Assembly: GCF_009184635.1 (NCBI RefSeq)
Contig: NZ_WELI01000002.1
Coordinates: 897,788 to 961,787 of the forward strand
Length of the DNA: 64,000 nt
Origin: Rudanella paleaurantiibacter
Lineage (GTDB): Bacteria; Bacteroidota; Bacteroidia; Cytophagales; Spirosomataceae
Direction of reading: 5' to 3'
Made by a program: the position numbers and the translations under genes. Under the pieces are notes generated by a model, which was given only the letters and a program-made list of their open reading frames with translations, made no database searches and was not told the DNA's origin. This document shows, piece by piece, positions 26,432 through 34,725 of this stretch (its first letter is position 1; each line of letters starts with the position of its first letter).

Positions 26432-27100
26432 ATGGAAAAACTGGAAGATGCCCCCAAGTTTCGGTTCTGGAAAAGTCAACTAATTGCCAACGGGCTTACG
26501 GTCAACGGTGTTAAAGACCACTTCATCCGTCGGCGGCATAATGGCGAAGTGTTGTTTGCCATGCTCGAACTGGATGCCGATACCCCCGAGGGCGACAAGA
26601 TTCCACCGGTCTGTTTTCTGAAAGGCCACGCGGCCTCGGTGCTGGTGTGCCTGATTGACGAGCAGACCGAAGAAAAATTTGTAGTGCTGGTACGGCAACG
26701 GCGTATCTCGGATGGTTCGCAGACGTACGAACACCCGGCCGGCATGGTCGATGCCGACGATAACCCAACCGATGTGGCCGCCCGCGAAGTAGGGGAGGAG
26801 ATTGGTCTGAGCATCGCCCCGAACGAGCTAACCAAGCTGAATCCGCGTCTTTGGTACCCAAGTACCGGCACAAGCGACGAAGCCATGCATTACTTTTTCG
26901 TCGAAAAACGCATGTCGCGCGAGCAAATCATGGGGTTTCACCATCAGCGCATGACCAACGATTCGGAGTTTGAACGCATCACAACCGTAGTAACTACCCT
27001 CCCCGAAGCGCATCAGTTGATCAATAACGTAAACGGGTTGCTCATTCATTTTCTGTACCTCAAACACGTTGGTGATTTCGAAACGATGAAGTTGCTCTAA
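26432..27100 (+). CDS. NUDIX hydrolase
   Basis: 222 residues. The Nudix box runs from GMVDADDNPTDVAAREVGEE into IGL: the REVGEEIGL metal-binding core is intact, while the usual Glu at the sixth position is replaced. An N-terminal beta domain (FRFWKSQLIANGLTVNGVKD) precedes it, as in ADP-ribose pyrophosphatase-like enzymes. The enzyme probably hydrolyses a nucleoside diphosphate linked to another group; the substrate is uncertain. It stands alone between the S9 peptidase and tRNA-Arg on the same strand. Confidence 0.88.
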   Translation: MEKLEDAPKFRFWKSQLIANGLTVNGVKDHFIRRRHNGEVLFAMLELDADTPEGDKIPPVCFLKGHAASVLVCLIDEQTEEKFVVLVRQRRISDGSQTYEHPAGMVDADDNPTDVAAREVGEEIGLSIAPNELTKLNPRLWYPSTGTSDEAMHYFFVEKRMSREQIMGFHHQRMTNDSEFERITTVVTTLPEAHQLINNVNGLLIHFLYLKHVGDFETMKLL

Positions 27101-27188
27101 ATGAGCCGACTATCTCTAGGCTGCGTTACTTAGCTCGTCTGGCTACCCCATTTCGAGAAGATTTTGCACACAGAAATGCGTTTAACCA

Positions 27189-27218
27189 TTGCTCAGTATT
27201 CATTATTCATTATTTTTG
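27189..27218 (+). promoter_or_regulatory. Promoter of tRNA-Arg
   Basis: TTG (27189-27191), a 19-base spacer, then TATTTTTG (27211-27218), followed by CATCCCGAAA. This fits the Bacteroidota consensus and resembles the TTTGCAGTCCCAAA start seen at atpD and the rRNA operon. Confidence 0.65.
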
Positions 27219-27252
27219 CATCCCGAAACAGCCCATAAAGCTGTTCGGATAG

Positions 27253-27327
27253 GCTCCCGTAGTTCAATGGATAGAATTATGGTTTCCGGTACCATCGATA
27301 GGGGTTCGAATCCCTTCGGGAGCACCA
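27253..27327 (+). tRNA. tRNA-Arg (anticodon CCG)
   Basis: 75 bases with an encoded CCA end. Acceptor stem GCTCCCG/CGGGAGC (27253-27259 with 27317-27323), D arm GTTC/GAAT, anticodon stem ATGGT/ACCAT around the loop TTCCGGT (anticodon CCG at 27286-27288), and T arm with TTCGAAT. It decodes CGG, read as arginine. An intrinsic terminator follows within 5 bases, so it is a single-gene transcript. Confidence 0.95.
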
Positions 27328-27331
27328 CCAC

Positions 27332-27368
27332 AAAAGCCCGACAGAGCGCATGCTCTGCCGGGCTTTTT
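27332..27368 (+). terminator. Terminator after tRNA-Arg
   Basis: AAAAGCCCG-A-CAGAGC pairs with GCTCTG-C-CGGGCTTTT across a GCAT loop, with a T-run at 27364-27368. Confidence 0.9.
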
Positions 27369-27428
27369 CTTTGCCCCAAACAAATCGGTTTCGTGAGGGC
27401 TTTATAGGGGTACTTGTTGCTTATTTCT

Positions 27429-27436
27429 TATTTTTG
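27429..27436 (+). promoter_or_regulatory. -7 box before the acyl-CoA ligase gene
   Basis: TATTTTTG fits TAnnTTTG, 26 bases before the ATG at 27463. No convincing -33 element at the right distance was found. Confidence 0.45.
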
Positions 27437-27462
27437 CTTTAAAACGTACAACCAATCGTTAC

Positions 27463-29169
27463 ATGGAATCACAAACACCCACCCAAACCCGGCCCTGGTT
27501 AGCCCATTATCCACCGGGTGTACCTCACGATATTAATCCAGACTCATACACATCAATTGCCGCTTTAATTGAGGAAGGAGTAAAGAAGTTTAGTTCAGCA
27601 CCTGCTTATGCCTGCATGGGCAAACAAATCACGTTCAGTGAGTTGGATACGCTCTCGCAGCAGTTTGCTTCGTTCCTTCAGAACGACCTGAAACTGCAAA
27701 AAGGCGACCGCATTGCCATTCAGATGCCCAACTTGCTGCAATACCCTATTGCCATGTTTGGCGCACTGCGGGCGGGACTCACGGTTGTCAATACCAACCC
27801 GCTGTACACCCCCCGCGAAATGCAGCATCAGTTCAACGACTCAGGGGCCAAAGCCATCGTGATTCTGGCCAACTTCGCCACTAACCTGGAGAAGATCCTG
27901 TCGCAAACAGCTATTGAACACGTTATTGTTACCCAAATAGGTGACCTGCTTGGCTTCCCCAAAAAGCTCATTGTCAATGCTGTTGTCAAATACGTCAAGA
28001 AGATGGTACCGGCTTACAACCTGCCGGGTGCTATTTCGTTTGGCGACGCCCTGAGCCGCGGCAGCCGTCAGCCACTCAAGCCGGTTGCAATTAAGAATAC
28101 AGACCTGGCTTTTGTGCAGTACACGGGCGGAACCACGGGGGTATCGAAAGGAGCCGCCCTGACGCACCGAAACATCATTTCTAACGTGATTTGTCAGGAC
28201 GAGTGGATGAAGCCCGCCGGTGTTCCCGACGGTAAGGGCATCATTGTGGCTGCCCTGCCACTGTATCACGTGTATGCGTTAACGACAAACGCGCTGGCTT
28301 CGTTGAAAAGTGGCTCCATGAACCTGCTTATCACGAACCCACGCGACCTCAACGCCTTTATCGACGACCTGAAGAAATACAAGATTACGGCGTTTACAGG
28401 CCTCAACACGCTCTACAATGGTCTGTTGAATCACCCCCGCATCAACGAAGTCGACTTTAGCGAACTGCGCATCACGTCGGCCGGAGGGATGGCCCTGCAA
28501 ACGTCGGTAGCCGACCGCTGGCAGAAACTGACCGGCAACAAACCCGCCGAAGGGTACGGTCTGTCGGAAACCTCGCCGGTGCTATGCTCCAATACGGTTA
28601 CGGAAGAAGGAAACCGGGTAGGCACTATCGGCATCCCCTGGCCAAGTACATACATGAAGTGTGTGAAAGAAGACGGCACTGAGGCTGCTCTGGGCGAACC
28701 CGGCGAAATATGGGCAAAAGGCCCGCAGGTTTTCGGGGGCTACTACAACCGGCCCGACGAATCGGCCAAAGTACTGGAGGATGGCTGGTTCAAGACCGGC
28801 GACATTGGTGTAATGAGTGCCGATGGGTATTTCAAAATCGTGGACCGGAAGAAAGATATGATTCTGGTGTCGGGCTTCAACGTGTACCCCAACGAGATTG
28901 AAGAAGTGGTCAGCCAATGCCCCGGTGTGCTGGAGGTAGCCTGTGTGGGAGTTCCCAACGAAAAATCGGGCGAGACGGTTAAGATTTTCGTCGTTAAAAA
29001 AGACGAAGCCCTGACCGAAAACTCGATCATCAGCTATTGCCGCGAGAACCTTACCGCTTACAAAGTGCCCAAGCAGATTGAGTTCCGAACCGAACTGCCC
29101 AAGTCGAATGTGGGTAAAATTCTGCGTCGGCCCCTGCGAGAAGAGGAACTGGCGAAGTTGAAGAAATAA
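27463..29169 (+). CDS. fadD: Long-chain fatty acid-CoA ligase
   Basis: 568 residues. The AMP-binding P-loop is VQYTGGTTGVSKGAALTHRN. The adenylate motif is GYGLSETSPV, followed by DGWFKTGDIGVMSADGYFKI and VDRKKDMILVSGFNVYPNEI, and the catalytic lysine is in LPKSNVGKILRRPLR. The enzyme activates a fatty acid to acyl-AMP and then acyl-CoA for beta-oxidation or lipid synthesis. Length and N-terminus (RPWLAHYPPGVPHDINPDSY) match the FadD type. Cytoplasmic or membrane-associated. Single-gene unit with two hairpins behind it. Confidence 0.93.
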   Translation: MESQTPTQTRPWLAHYPPGVPHDINPDSYTSIAALIEEGVKKFSSAPAYACMGKQITFSELDTLSQQFASFLQNDLKLQKGDRIAIQMPNLLQYPIAMFGALRAGLTVVNTNPLYTPREMQHQFNDSGAKAIVILANFATNLEKILSQTAIEHVIVTQIGDLLGFPKKLIVNAVVKYVKKMVPAYNLPGAISFGDALSRGSRQPLKPVAIKNTDLAFVQYTGGTTGVSKGAALTHRNIISNVICQDEWMKPAGVPDGKGIIVAALPLYHVYALTTNALASLKSGSMNLLITNPRDLNAFIDDLKKYKITAFTGLNTLYNGLLNHPRINEVDFSELRITSAGGMALQTSVADRWQKLTGNKPAEGYGLSETSPVLCSNTVTEEGNRVGTIGIPWPSTYMKCVKEDGTEAALGEPGEIWAKGPQVFGGYYNRPDESAKVLEDGWFKTGDIGVMSADGYFKIVDRKKDMILVSGFNVYPNEIEEVVSQCPGVLEVACVGVPNEKSGETVKIFVVKKDEALTENSIISYCRENLTAYKVPKQIEFRTELPKSNVGKILRRPLREEELAKLKK

Positions 29170-29187
29170 GCTCTTTGCTGAATGATA

Positions 29188-29218
29188 AGCCCGGTGGTGA
29201 AGGGTTCATAACCGGGCT
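29188..29218 (+). terminator. Terminator-like hairpin after the acyl-CoA ligase gene
   Basis: AGCCCGGT (29188-29195) pairs with ACCGGGCT (29211-29218); the loop is 15 bases, followed by CCTTAAAC. A weak terminator because the T-run is poor. Confidence 0.55.
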
Positions 29219-29226
29219 CCTTAAAC

Positions 29227-29296
29227 ATGTGGCTTGCTGATTCGGATACCGACGACGTTGTATAAACGCCGATGTCTCCGAATCAGCAAGCCACAT
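29227..29296. terminator. 20-bp perfect inverted repeat between convergent genes
   Basis: ATGTGGCTTGCTGATTCGGA (29227-29246) is repeated in inverse at 29277-29296 around a 30-base loop. It ends 4 bases from the stop of the LytTR gene at 29301. It may serve as a shared terminator, but the long stem and lack of T-runs are unusual. Confidence 0.55.
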
Positions 29297-29300
29297 TGGT

Positions 29301-29738
29301 TTAGGCCACCGCTATATTCCGTAACAGGTTCATTTCCTGCTGGAACGTCTCGACCTGCTGGTAAAATTGGGCCGCTTTCCGGCGTGAGACTTCCACGTAG
29401 TCACCGTTTGAGAGACCCACCATGTACGGATGACGCTTCGGCCGAATCTCCCTTAGATACAGCAGATTAATGAGATTTTTCTTGTGCGAGCGCGCAAATA
29501 CGTTGGCAGGCAAACGGCTTTCGATTCGTTTGAGCGTCAACGAAACGATGAGTTTAGTGCCATCGTTGAAGTAAAAGTGCGTGTAATTTCCTTCGCCTTC
29601 TAACCGAACAATGCGATGGATGGGCATGGGCTTGCGATAGCCCCAAAATGGCAAGGTAAGTTCGGCCATTTGGAGTTGACGTGCAACGGCTTCCAGCTCG
29701 TTGAATGCCAACGGGAGTGTGGTAAATTGGGAGTTCAT
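29301..29738 (-). CDS. LytTR DNA-binding domain protein (stand-alone)
   Basis: 145 residues, almost entirely a LytTR domain (IHRIVRLEGEGNYTHFYFND, LTLKRIESRLPANVFARSHK, LINLLYLREIRPKRH), preceded by about 40 residues with no recognisable sensor and followed by a short helical tail. No receiver domain or membrane segment, so it probably acts as a soluble transcription factor, perhaps with a partner encoded elsewhere. It is divergent from cysM across a 214-bp gap, which is where its own promoter and possibly its sites lie. Target genes unknown. Confidence 0.88.
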   Translation of the reverse strand: MNSQFTTLPLAFNELEAVARQLQMAELTLPFWGYRKPMPIHRIVRLEGEGNYTHFYFNDGTKLIVSLTLKRIESRLPANVFARSHKKNLINLLYLREIRPKRHPYMVGLSNGDYVEVSRRKAAQFYQQVETFQQEMNLLRNIAVA

Positions 29739-29952
29739 TAAATGAGATGGATATAGTCTTGACCGGCAAGGTAACTTTTCGGCGACATGGTAAATATCAT
29801 AATTTTCGTTCTATATACCTACACGTGGCTTTATTTCACGTAGAAATACGTAGTCAAATCGGGTTTATCCCCACTGTAGACAATGGTTTCACGGGTTTTG
29901 AGAACTAATTGACCTTCCACAACCTTTGATAAAAAAGTTCAACTTGATACAC

Positions 29953-30840
29953 ATGGCCTCTCTACTTGATCTTGTCGGTAACACTCCTCTTGTCGAACTC
30001 AACCGCTTAACCGCCACGCCCGCCCGCCCACACCGCCACGTTCGGTTACTGGGCAAACTGGAAGGGCATAACCCCGGCGGCAGCGTTAAAGACCGGGCAG
30101 CCTACAGCATGATCAAGGGAGCCATTGACCGGGGCGAACTGAAACCGGGAACCCGACTCATTGAGGCCACAAGCGGTAATACGGGCATTGCTCTGGCCAT
30201 GATTGCCCGGCTGTTTGACGTCGAGATCGAACTGGCCATGCCCAAAAACTCGACCCGTGAGCGCGTGCTGACGATGGAAGCCTTTGGGGCCACCGTAACC
30301 CTGACCGAAACCATCGAGAGTGCCCGCGACTACGCCGAAGAGCAGGTACAGAAAGGTGGTTTTCTGATGCTCAATCAGTTTGCCAACCCCGACAATTATC
30401 TGGCACACTACCGCACTACCGGACCCGAAATCTGGCGCGATACCAACGGGGAGGTGACCCACTTTGTATCATCAATGGGCACGACGGGTACCATCATGGG
30501 TACTTCACGCTATCTCAAAGAACAAAACCCGGCTATTCAGATTGTGGGTTGCCAACCGACCGATGGCTCGTCGATTCCGGGGATTCGGAAATGGCCGGTT
30601 GAGTACCTGCCGCAGATTTTCGAACCGCAGCGCGTCGATCGAATCATTGAAGTCTCCGAGGCCGACGCCGTAGCTACCACCCGTCGGTTGGCGCAGGAAG
30701 AAGGCGTTTTTGCAGGTATGAGCAGCGGAGGAGCCGTTTGGGCCGCCTTGCAGCTCCTGGAGGAACTGGACCATGGCACGGTTGTGTGCATCATTTGCGA
30801 CCGGGGCGACCGCTACCTATCGTCGGGTTTGTTCGGGTAG
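29953..30840 (+). CDS. cysM: Cysteine synthase B (O-acetylserine sulfhydrylase)
   Basis: 295 residues from the ATG at 29953 (MASLLDLVGNTPLVELNRL); the frame stays open to a TTG at 29926, but this ATG matches the family start. The PLP lysine is in HNPGGSVKDRAA, the substrate loop is EATSGNTGIALA, and the phosphate-binding glycines are in SSMGTTGTIMGTS. CysM-type features include the short C-terminus and the RGDRYLSSGLF end. It makes cysteine from O-acetylserine and sulfide or thiosulfate. Confidence 0.93.
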   Translation: MASLLDLVGNTPLVELNRLTATPARPHRHVRLLGKLEGHNPGGSVKDRAAYSMIKGAIDRGELKPGTRLIEATSGNTGIALAMIARLFDVEIELAMPKNSTRERVLTMEAFGATVTLTETIESARDYAEEQVQKGGFLMLNQFANPDNYLAHYRTTGPEIWRDTNGEVTHFVSSMGTTGTIMGTSRYLKEQNPAIQIVGCQPTDGSSIPGIRKWPVEYLPQIFEPQRVDRIIEVSEADAVATTRRLAQEEGVFAGMSSGGAVWAALQLLEELDHGTVVCIICDRGDRYLSSGLFG

Positions 30841-30925
30841 GCCGTAACACCGGTTGTGTGCACACTGTTGTGCAATTTACCCGGCTTAGCCTCTCTGCTG
30901 TTTCTACGGTCTGGCATTTAGCCCG

Positions 30926-30933
30926 TACCTTTG
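30926..30933 (+). promoter_or_regulatory. -7 box immediately before pyrD
   Basis: TACCTTTG matches TAnnTTTG and ends only 4 bases before the pyrD ATG (30938), with TTTCTAC near -33. The transcript would start at or within a few bases of the ATG, so it is leaderless or nearly so. Confidence 0.6.
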
Positions 30934-30937
30934 CGGC

Positions 30938-31999
30938 ATGTACAAGCGTTTGGTTCTGCCCCTTCTGTTTCGCTTCGATGCCGAGGCTGTTCATCATTTT
31001 GCCACCTCTGCCCTCAAACTCATTCTGTCCATACCGGGTATGCGCGGTTTGGCCCGCTCGCTGTACACGGTGAATGACCCGCGTTTACGGCGCACCGTGT
31101 TTGGTATCGATTTTCCGAATCCGGTGGGTATGGCAGCCGGTTTCGACAAAAACGCCGAACTGGTACCCGAGCTGAACGCCCTTGGCTTCGGCTTTATCGA
31201 AATCGGAACGGTTACGCCCCGCCCGCAACCGGGCAACCCACAGCCCCGGCTCTTTCGGCTCAAAGCCGATGGTGGGCTCATAAACCGGATGGGTTTTAAC
31301 AACAAGGGAGCAGGACCGGCAGCGGGTCGGCTCCGCAACCGGCCGGCGGGCCTCATTGTGGGTGGTAACATTGGCAAAAACAAGGATACCCCGAACGAGA
31401 GCGCCCTGGACGATTATCTCATCAGTTTCCGTGAGCTATTCGACGTGGTCGATTATTTCGTAGTCAACGTGAGTTCGCCCAATACGCCCGGCCTGCGTGA
31501 CTTGCAGGAGCGTGAACCGCTGACTCGCCTGCTTCAGGCCCTACAGCAGGAAAACGAGACCATAGCTACCCGCAGCAGCGTAACCCCGAAACCTATTCTG
31601 CTCAAAATTGCCCCGGACCTTACAGACTCTCAGCTCGACGATATTGTGGCTATCGTAACCGAAACCCAGATCGCCGGGGTTATTGCCACTAATACTACTA
31701 TTAGCCGCGAGGGGCTACGTACGCCTGCCAACACGGTTGCCGAGATGGGAGCTGGCGGGGTAAGTGGGCGGCCCGTACGCGAACGCGCCACCGAGGTAAT
31801 CCGCTATCTGCATCAGAAATCGGGCGGGGCTTTCCCGATAATTGGGGTGGGCGGCATTTTTACCGCTCAGGACGCCCTCGAAAAATTGCGGGCAGGTGCT
31901 ACGCTCGTACAGGTATACACCGGATTCATTTACGAAGGGCCGGGAATGGCCAAACGAATTTGCGAGGGATTACTCCGCGATGAATCGTTTCGGGGCTGA
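30938..31999 (+). CDS. pyrD: Dihydroorotate dehydrogenase (quinone), class 2
   Basis: 353 residues. An N-terminal amphipathic helix ([20 protein letters not shown]) for membrane contact is typical of class 2 enzymes. The FMN-binding barrel shows [37 protein letters not shown], the catalytic serine in [15 protein letters not shown], and [20 protein letters not shown]. It oxidises dihydroorotate to orotate in pyrimidine synthesis and passes electrons to the quinone pool at the inner membrane. The start follows a -7 box within 5 bases. Confidence 0.96.
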   Translation: MYKRLVLPLLFRFDAEAVHHFATSALKLILSIPGMRGLARSLYTVNDPRLRRTVFGIDFPNPVGMAAGFDKNAELVPELNALGFGFIEIGTVTPRPQPGNPQPRLFRLKADGGLINRMGFNNKGAGPAAGRLRNRPAGLIVGGNIGKNKDTPNESALDDYLISFRELFDVVDYFVVNVSSPNTPGLRDLQEREPLTRLLQALQQENETIATRSSVTPKPILLKIAPDLTDSQLDDIVAIVTETQIAGVIATNTTISREGLRTPANTVAEMGAGGVSGRPVRERATEVIRYLHQKSGGAFPIIGVGGIFTAQDALEKLRAGATLVQVYTGFIYEGPGMAKRICEGLLRDESFRG

Positions 32000-32104
32000 C
32001 CATGAAGCGATTTGCGGCAATCATTCGGGATTTTTTGCGTTAGCCATTCGGCATCTCCGTAAAAACGCGGAAATTTACTTCTGAAGCCACCTTTCTAACC
32101 CATC

Positions 32105-34654
32105 ATGGCCCAGTCTACTGCCTCTCCCCGACAGCCTGCCAACCGCCGACGGTCTCAGACAGCCACCGCCAGCGAACCCTCGTTCGACTGGGCCGCTGCG
32201 CTCGACCGATGGCTCACCGACCAACGTTCAACGCTCACCTTAGGCGTTTTTATGATGCTGGTTGCGGTGGGTTTGTTGGTTGCCTTTGTATCGTACCTGT
32301 TCAACGGCACCGACGATCAGAGCGTGGTTGATGCCGCTCTCGATGTCTCGGTGCGTACCAACGGGCAGGAAGCCAAAAACTGGCTGGGGCTTCTGGGCGC
32401 TCATATCGGCCACGTTTTTATTTTTCGCTGGTTTGGGATTGGGGCCCTTGGCTTACCGGTAATTGTTTTTCTGTCGGGCTATAAACTGGCGTTTAATGCC
32501 GAGCCACTGCCGCTGGCCCGCACCACCAAAGCCACCTTATTTGGGATGCTGTGGGTTAGCCTGTTTAGCGGGTATTTTGTGTTGGCCACCGACTCAGTTG
32601 CCGAGGGTAGCGTTTGGTGCGGGGGTATTGGCTACGAGCTGAATGCCCTCTTGCAGAGCCTCCTTGGCTGGGGTAGCCTGGCCATCATTGTCTTCCTGCT
32701 TTTTCTGTTTATTGTCTTTTTCTTCAACGTCACATCGTTGCCGTGGCTGCGTACCCTAGGGCAAGGTTCACCATCGCCTGAATCGGGCACCGATGGTACG
32801 TTGGACGAATACGATGAGGATGAAAACGACGAAGACGAGGAACCGGCCCGGCCCACCACGACCAATGTTCCCCGTGCGAGTGCCCCGGTTGTACCCGACG
32901 AAACTCCGGCTGGGCCAATCCGCCCCGAACCGGTTCAGCCCGCGTACACAGAGCCTGAACCCGAACCAGAATCACTCCGTACCCAGCCCGAACCGGTAAC
33001 GTCGGCTGTAGCTTCGGTAGGCACTACCCTGATTGTGAAAAACAATACCGAAACCGGTGAGGAACCTCCTGCCACGGCCCCGGTATTTGATGTCGATGTA
33101 GCCGAGGAAGAGATCGATCTGGTGGCTACTCATGGTCTCTATGACCCTACGCTCGATCTGCCCAGTTACCAATACCCAACGGCCGAGCTACTGACCGATT
33201 ACCCCAACAAGGGCAAGGCGCAGGTATCGGAAGTGGAGCTGGAAGAAAACAAAAACAAGATTGAGGATACGCTCCTTAAGTTTGGCATCGGCATCAAGAA
33301 AATCTTTGCCGAAGTAGGGCCTACGGTCACGCTGTACGAGATTATTCCGGCCGATGGGGTGCGAATTTCCAAGATTAAGAACCTCGAAGACGACATTGCC
33401 CTGAGCCTGGCCGCGCTGGGGATTCGGATTATTGCCCCTATGCCTGGCAAAGGCACCATCGGGATTGAGGTGCCGAATAAGAACCGGGAGATGGTCTCGA
33501 TCCGGTCGGTGCTCACGAGCGAGAAGTTTACCAAGGCCAATATGGACCTGCCCATTGTGCTGGGCAAAACGATTTCGAACGAGATTTACCTCGCCGATCT
33601 GGCCAAAATGCCCCACCTGCTCATGGCCGGGGCAACGGGTCAGGGAAAGTCGGTAGGTTTAAACGTGCTGCTGACCTCGCTGATTTACAAGAAGCACCCG
33701 GCTCAGCTCAAGTTTGTTCTGGTGGACCCGAAGAAGGTGGAACTCACCTTGTTTAACCGAATCGAGCGGCATTTTCTGGCCAAACTACCCGATACCGACG
33801 AGGCTATCATCACCGATACCAAAAAGGTGGTGAATACGCTCAACTCGCTTTGTATCGAGATGGATAACCGGTACAACCTGCTCAAAGATGCCAACTGCCG
33901 GAACCTGAAAGAGTACAACGTCAAGTTTGTCAACCGTCGGCTCAATCCCGAAAAGGGGCATCGGTTCCTGCCGTACATCGTCCTGGTGATCGATGAGTTG
34001 GCCGACCTGATGATGACGGCCGGCAAAGAAGTGGAGCAACCCATTGCCCGGCTTGCCCAGTTGGCGCGGGCCATTGGTATTCACCTGGTGGTGGCTACTC
34101 AGCGGCCTTCGGTCAACGTGATTACGGGTTTGATCAAAGCCAACTTCCCGGCCCGGTTGTCGTTTAAAGTGACCTCCAAAATTGATTCGCGCACGATTCT
34201 GGACGCCGGGGGTGCCGAACAACTGGTAGGCATGGGCGACATGTTGCTGTCGTCAAACTCCGATATTATCCGGTTGCAGTGTCCGTTTGTTGACACCAAC
34301 GAGATCGAAGAGGTCTGCGACTTTGTCGGTAATCAGCGTGGTTACGACGATGCCTATTTCCTGCCTGAATTTGTGGGCGACGACGGGGGGAGTTCCGACG
34401 ATGAACGCGAAGTGGACCTCGAAAACCGCGACCCGATGTTTGAAGAAGCCGCCCGCATGGTTGTGCTTCATCAGCAGGGTAGCACCTCACTTATTCAGCG
34501 CCGACTCAAGCTGGGCTACAACCGGGCCGGGCGCATTGTCGATCAGCTCGAAGCCGCCGGTATTGTGGGGCCATTTACGGGCAGCAAAGCCCGCGACGTA
34601 CTTTTCCACGACGTGCAGCAGCTGGAAGAGCATCTGAAGCGGCTGAGTAATTAG
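32105..34654 (+). CDS. ftsK: FtsK/SpoIIIE-type DNA translocase
   Basis: 849 residues. The N-terminal part has membrane helices (LTLGVFMMLVAVGLLVAFVS and three more to about residue 210). An acidic, proline-rich linker follows (about 220-330). Then comes the RecA-like motor: Walker A GATGQGKS near 510, Walker B region IVLVIDELADLMM near 625, and the DNA-reading gamma winged helix at the C-terminus (ARMVVLHQQGSTSLIQRRLK, then GYNRAGRIVDQLEAAGIVGP). It pumps chromosome ends across the septum and activates XerCD recombination at dif. It is preceded by pyrD with 105 bp between. Confidence 0.95.
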   Translation: MAQSTASPRQPANRRRSQTATASEPSFDWAAALDRWLTDQRSTLTLGVFMMLVAVGLLVAFVSYLFNGTDDQSVVDAALDVSVRTNGQEAKNWLGLLGAHIGHVFIFRWFGIGALGLPVIVFLSGYKLAFNAEPLPLARTTKATLFGMLWVSLFSGYFVLATDSVAEGSVWCGGIGYELNALLQSLLGWGSLAIIVFLLFLFIVFFFNVTSLPWLRTLGQGSPSPESGTDGTLDEYDEDENDEDEEPARPTTTNVPRASAPVVPDETPAGPIRPEPVQPAYTEPEPEPESLRTQPEPVTSAVASVGTTLIVKNNTETGEEPPATAPVFDVDVAEEEIDLVATHGLYDPTLDLPSYQYPTAELLTDYPNKGKAQVSEVELEENKNKIEDTLLKFGIGIKKIFAEVGPTVTLYEIIPADGVRISKIKNLEDDIALSLAALGIRIIAPMPGKGTIGIEVPNKNREMVSIRSVLTSEKFTKANMDLPIVLGKTISNEIYLADLAKMPHLLMAGATGQGKSVGLNVLLTSLIYKKHPAQLKFVLVDPKKVELTLFNRIERHFLAKLPDTDEAIITDTKKVVNTLNSLCIEMDNRYNLLKDANCRNLKEYNVKFVNRRLNPEKGHRFLPYIVLVIDELADLMMTAGKEVEQPIARLAQLARAIGIHLVVATQRPSVNVITGLIKANFPARLSFKVTSKIDSRTILDAGGAEQLVGMGDMLLSSNSDIIRLQCPFVDTNEIEEVCDFVGNQRGYDDAYFLPEFVGDDGGSSDDEREVDLENRDPMFEEAARMVVLHQQGSTSLIQRRLKLGYNRAGRIVDQLEAAGIVGPFTGSKARDVLFHDVQQLEEHLKRLSN

Positions 34655-34693
34655 GCATTGCGTAACGCGTAGTCTTTCCGAAAAACACCATCG

Positions 34694-34725
34694 TCTGGCC
34701 GAGGGCGTATCAGCTCTCGGCCAGA
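34694..34725. terminator. Terminator between ftsK and the response regulator gene
   Basis: TCTGGCCGAG (34694-34703) pairs with CTCGGCCAGA (34716-34725) over a 12-base loop. The right arm is inside the coding end of the convergent gene (stop at 34710). No long T-run, but the position suits a bidirectional terminator. Confidence 0.6.

Noticed and set aside
29819..29853. ACGTAG repeats upstream of the LytTR gene
   Set aside because: Two copies 10 bp apart and one loose match do not fit usual LytTR spacing; too weak to report as sites.
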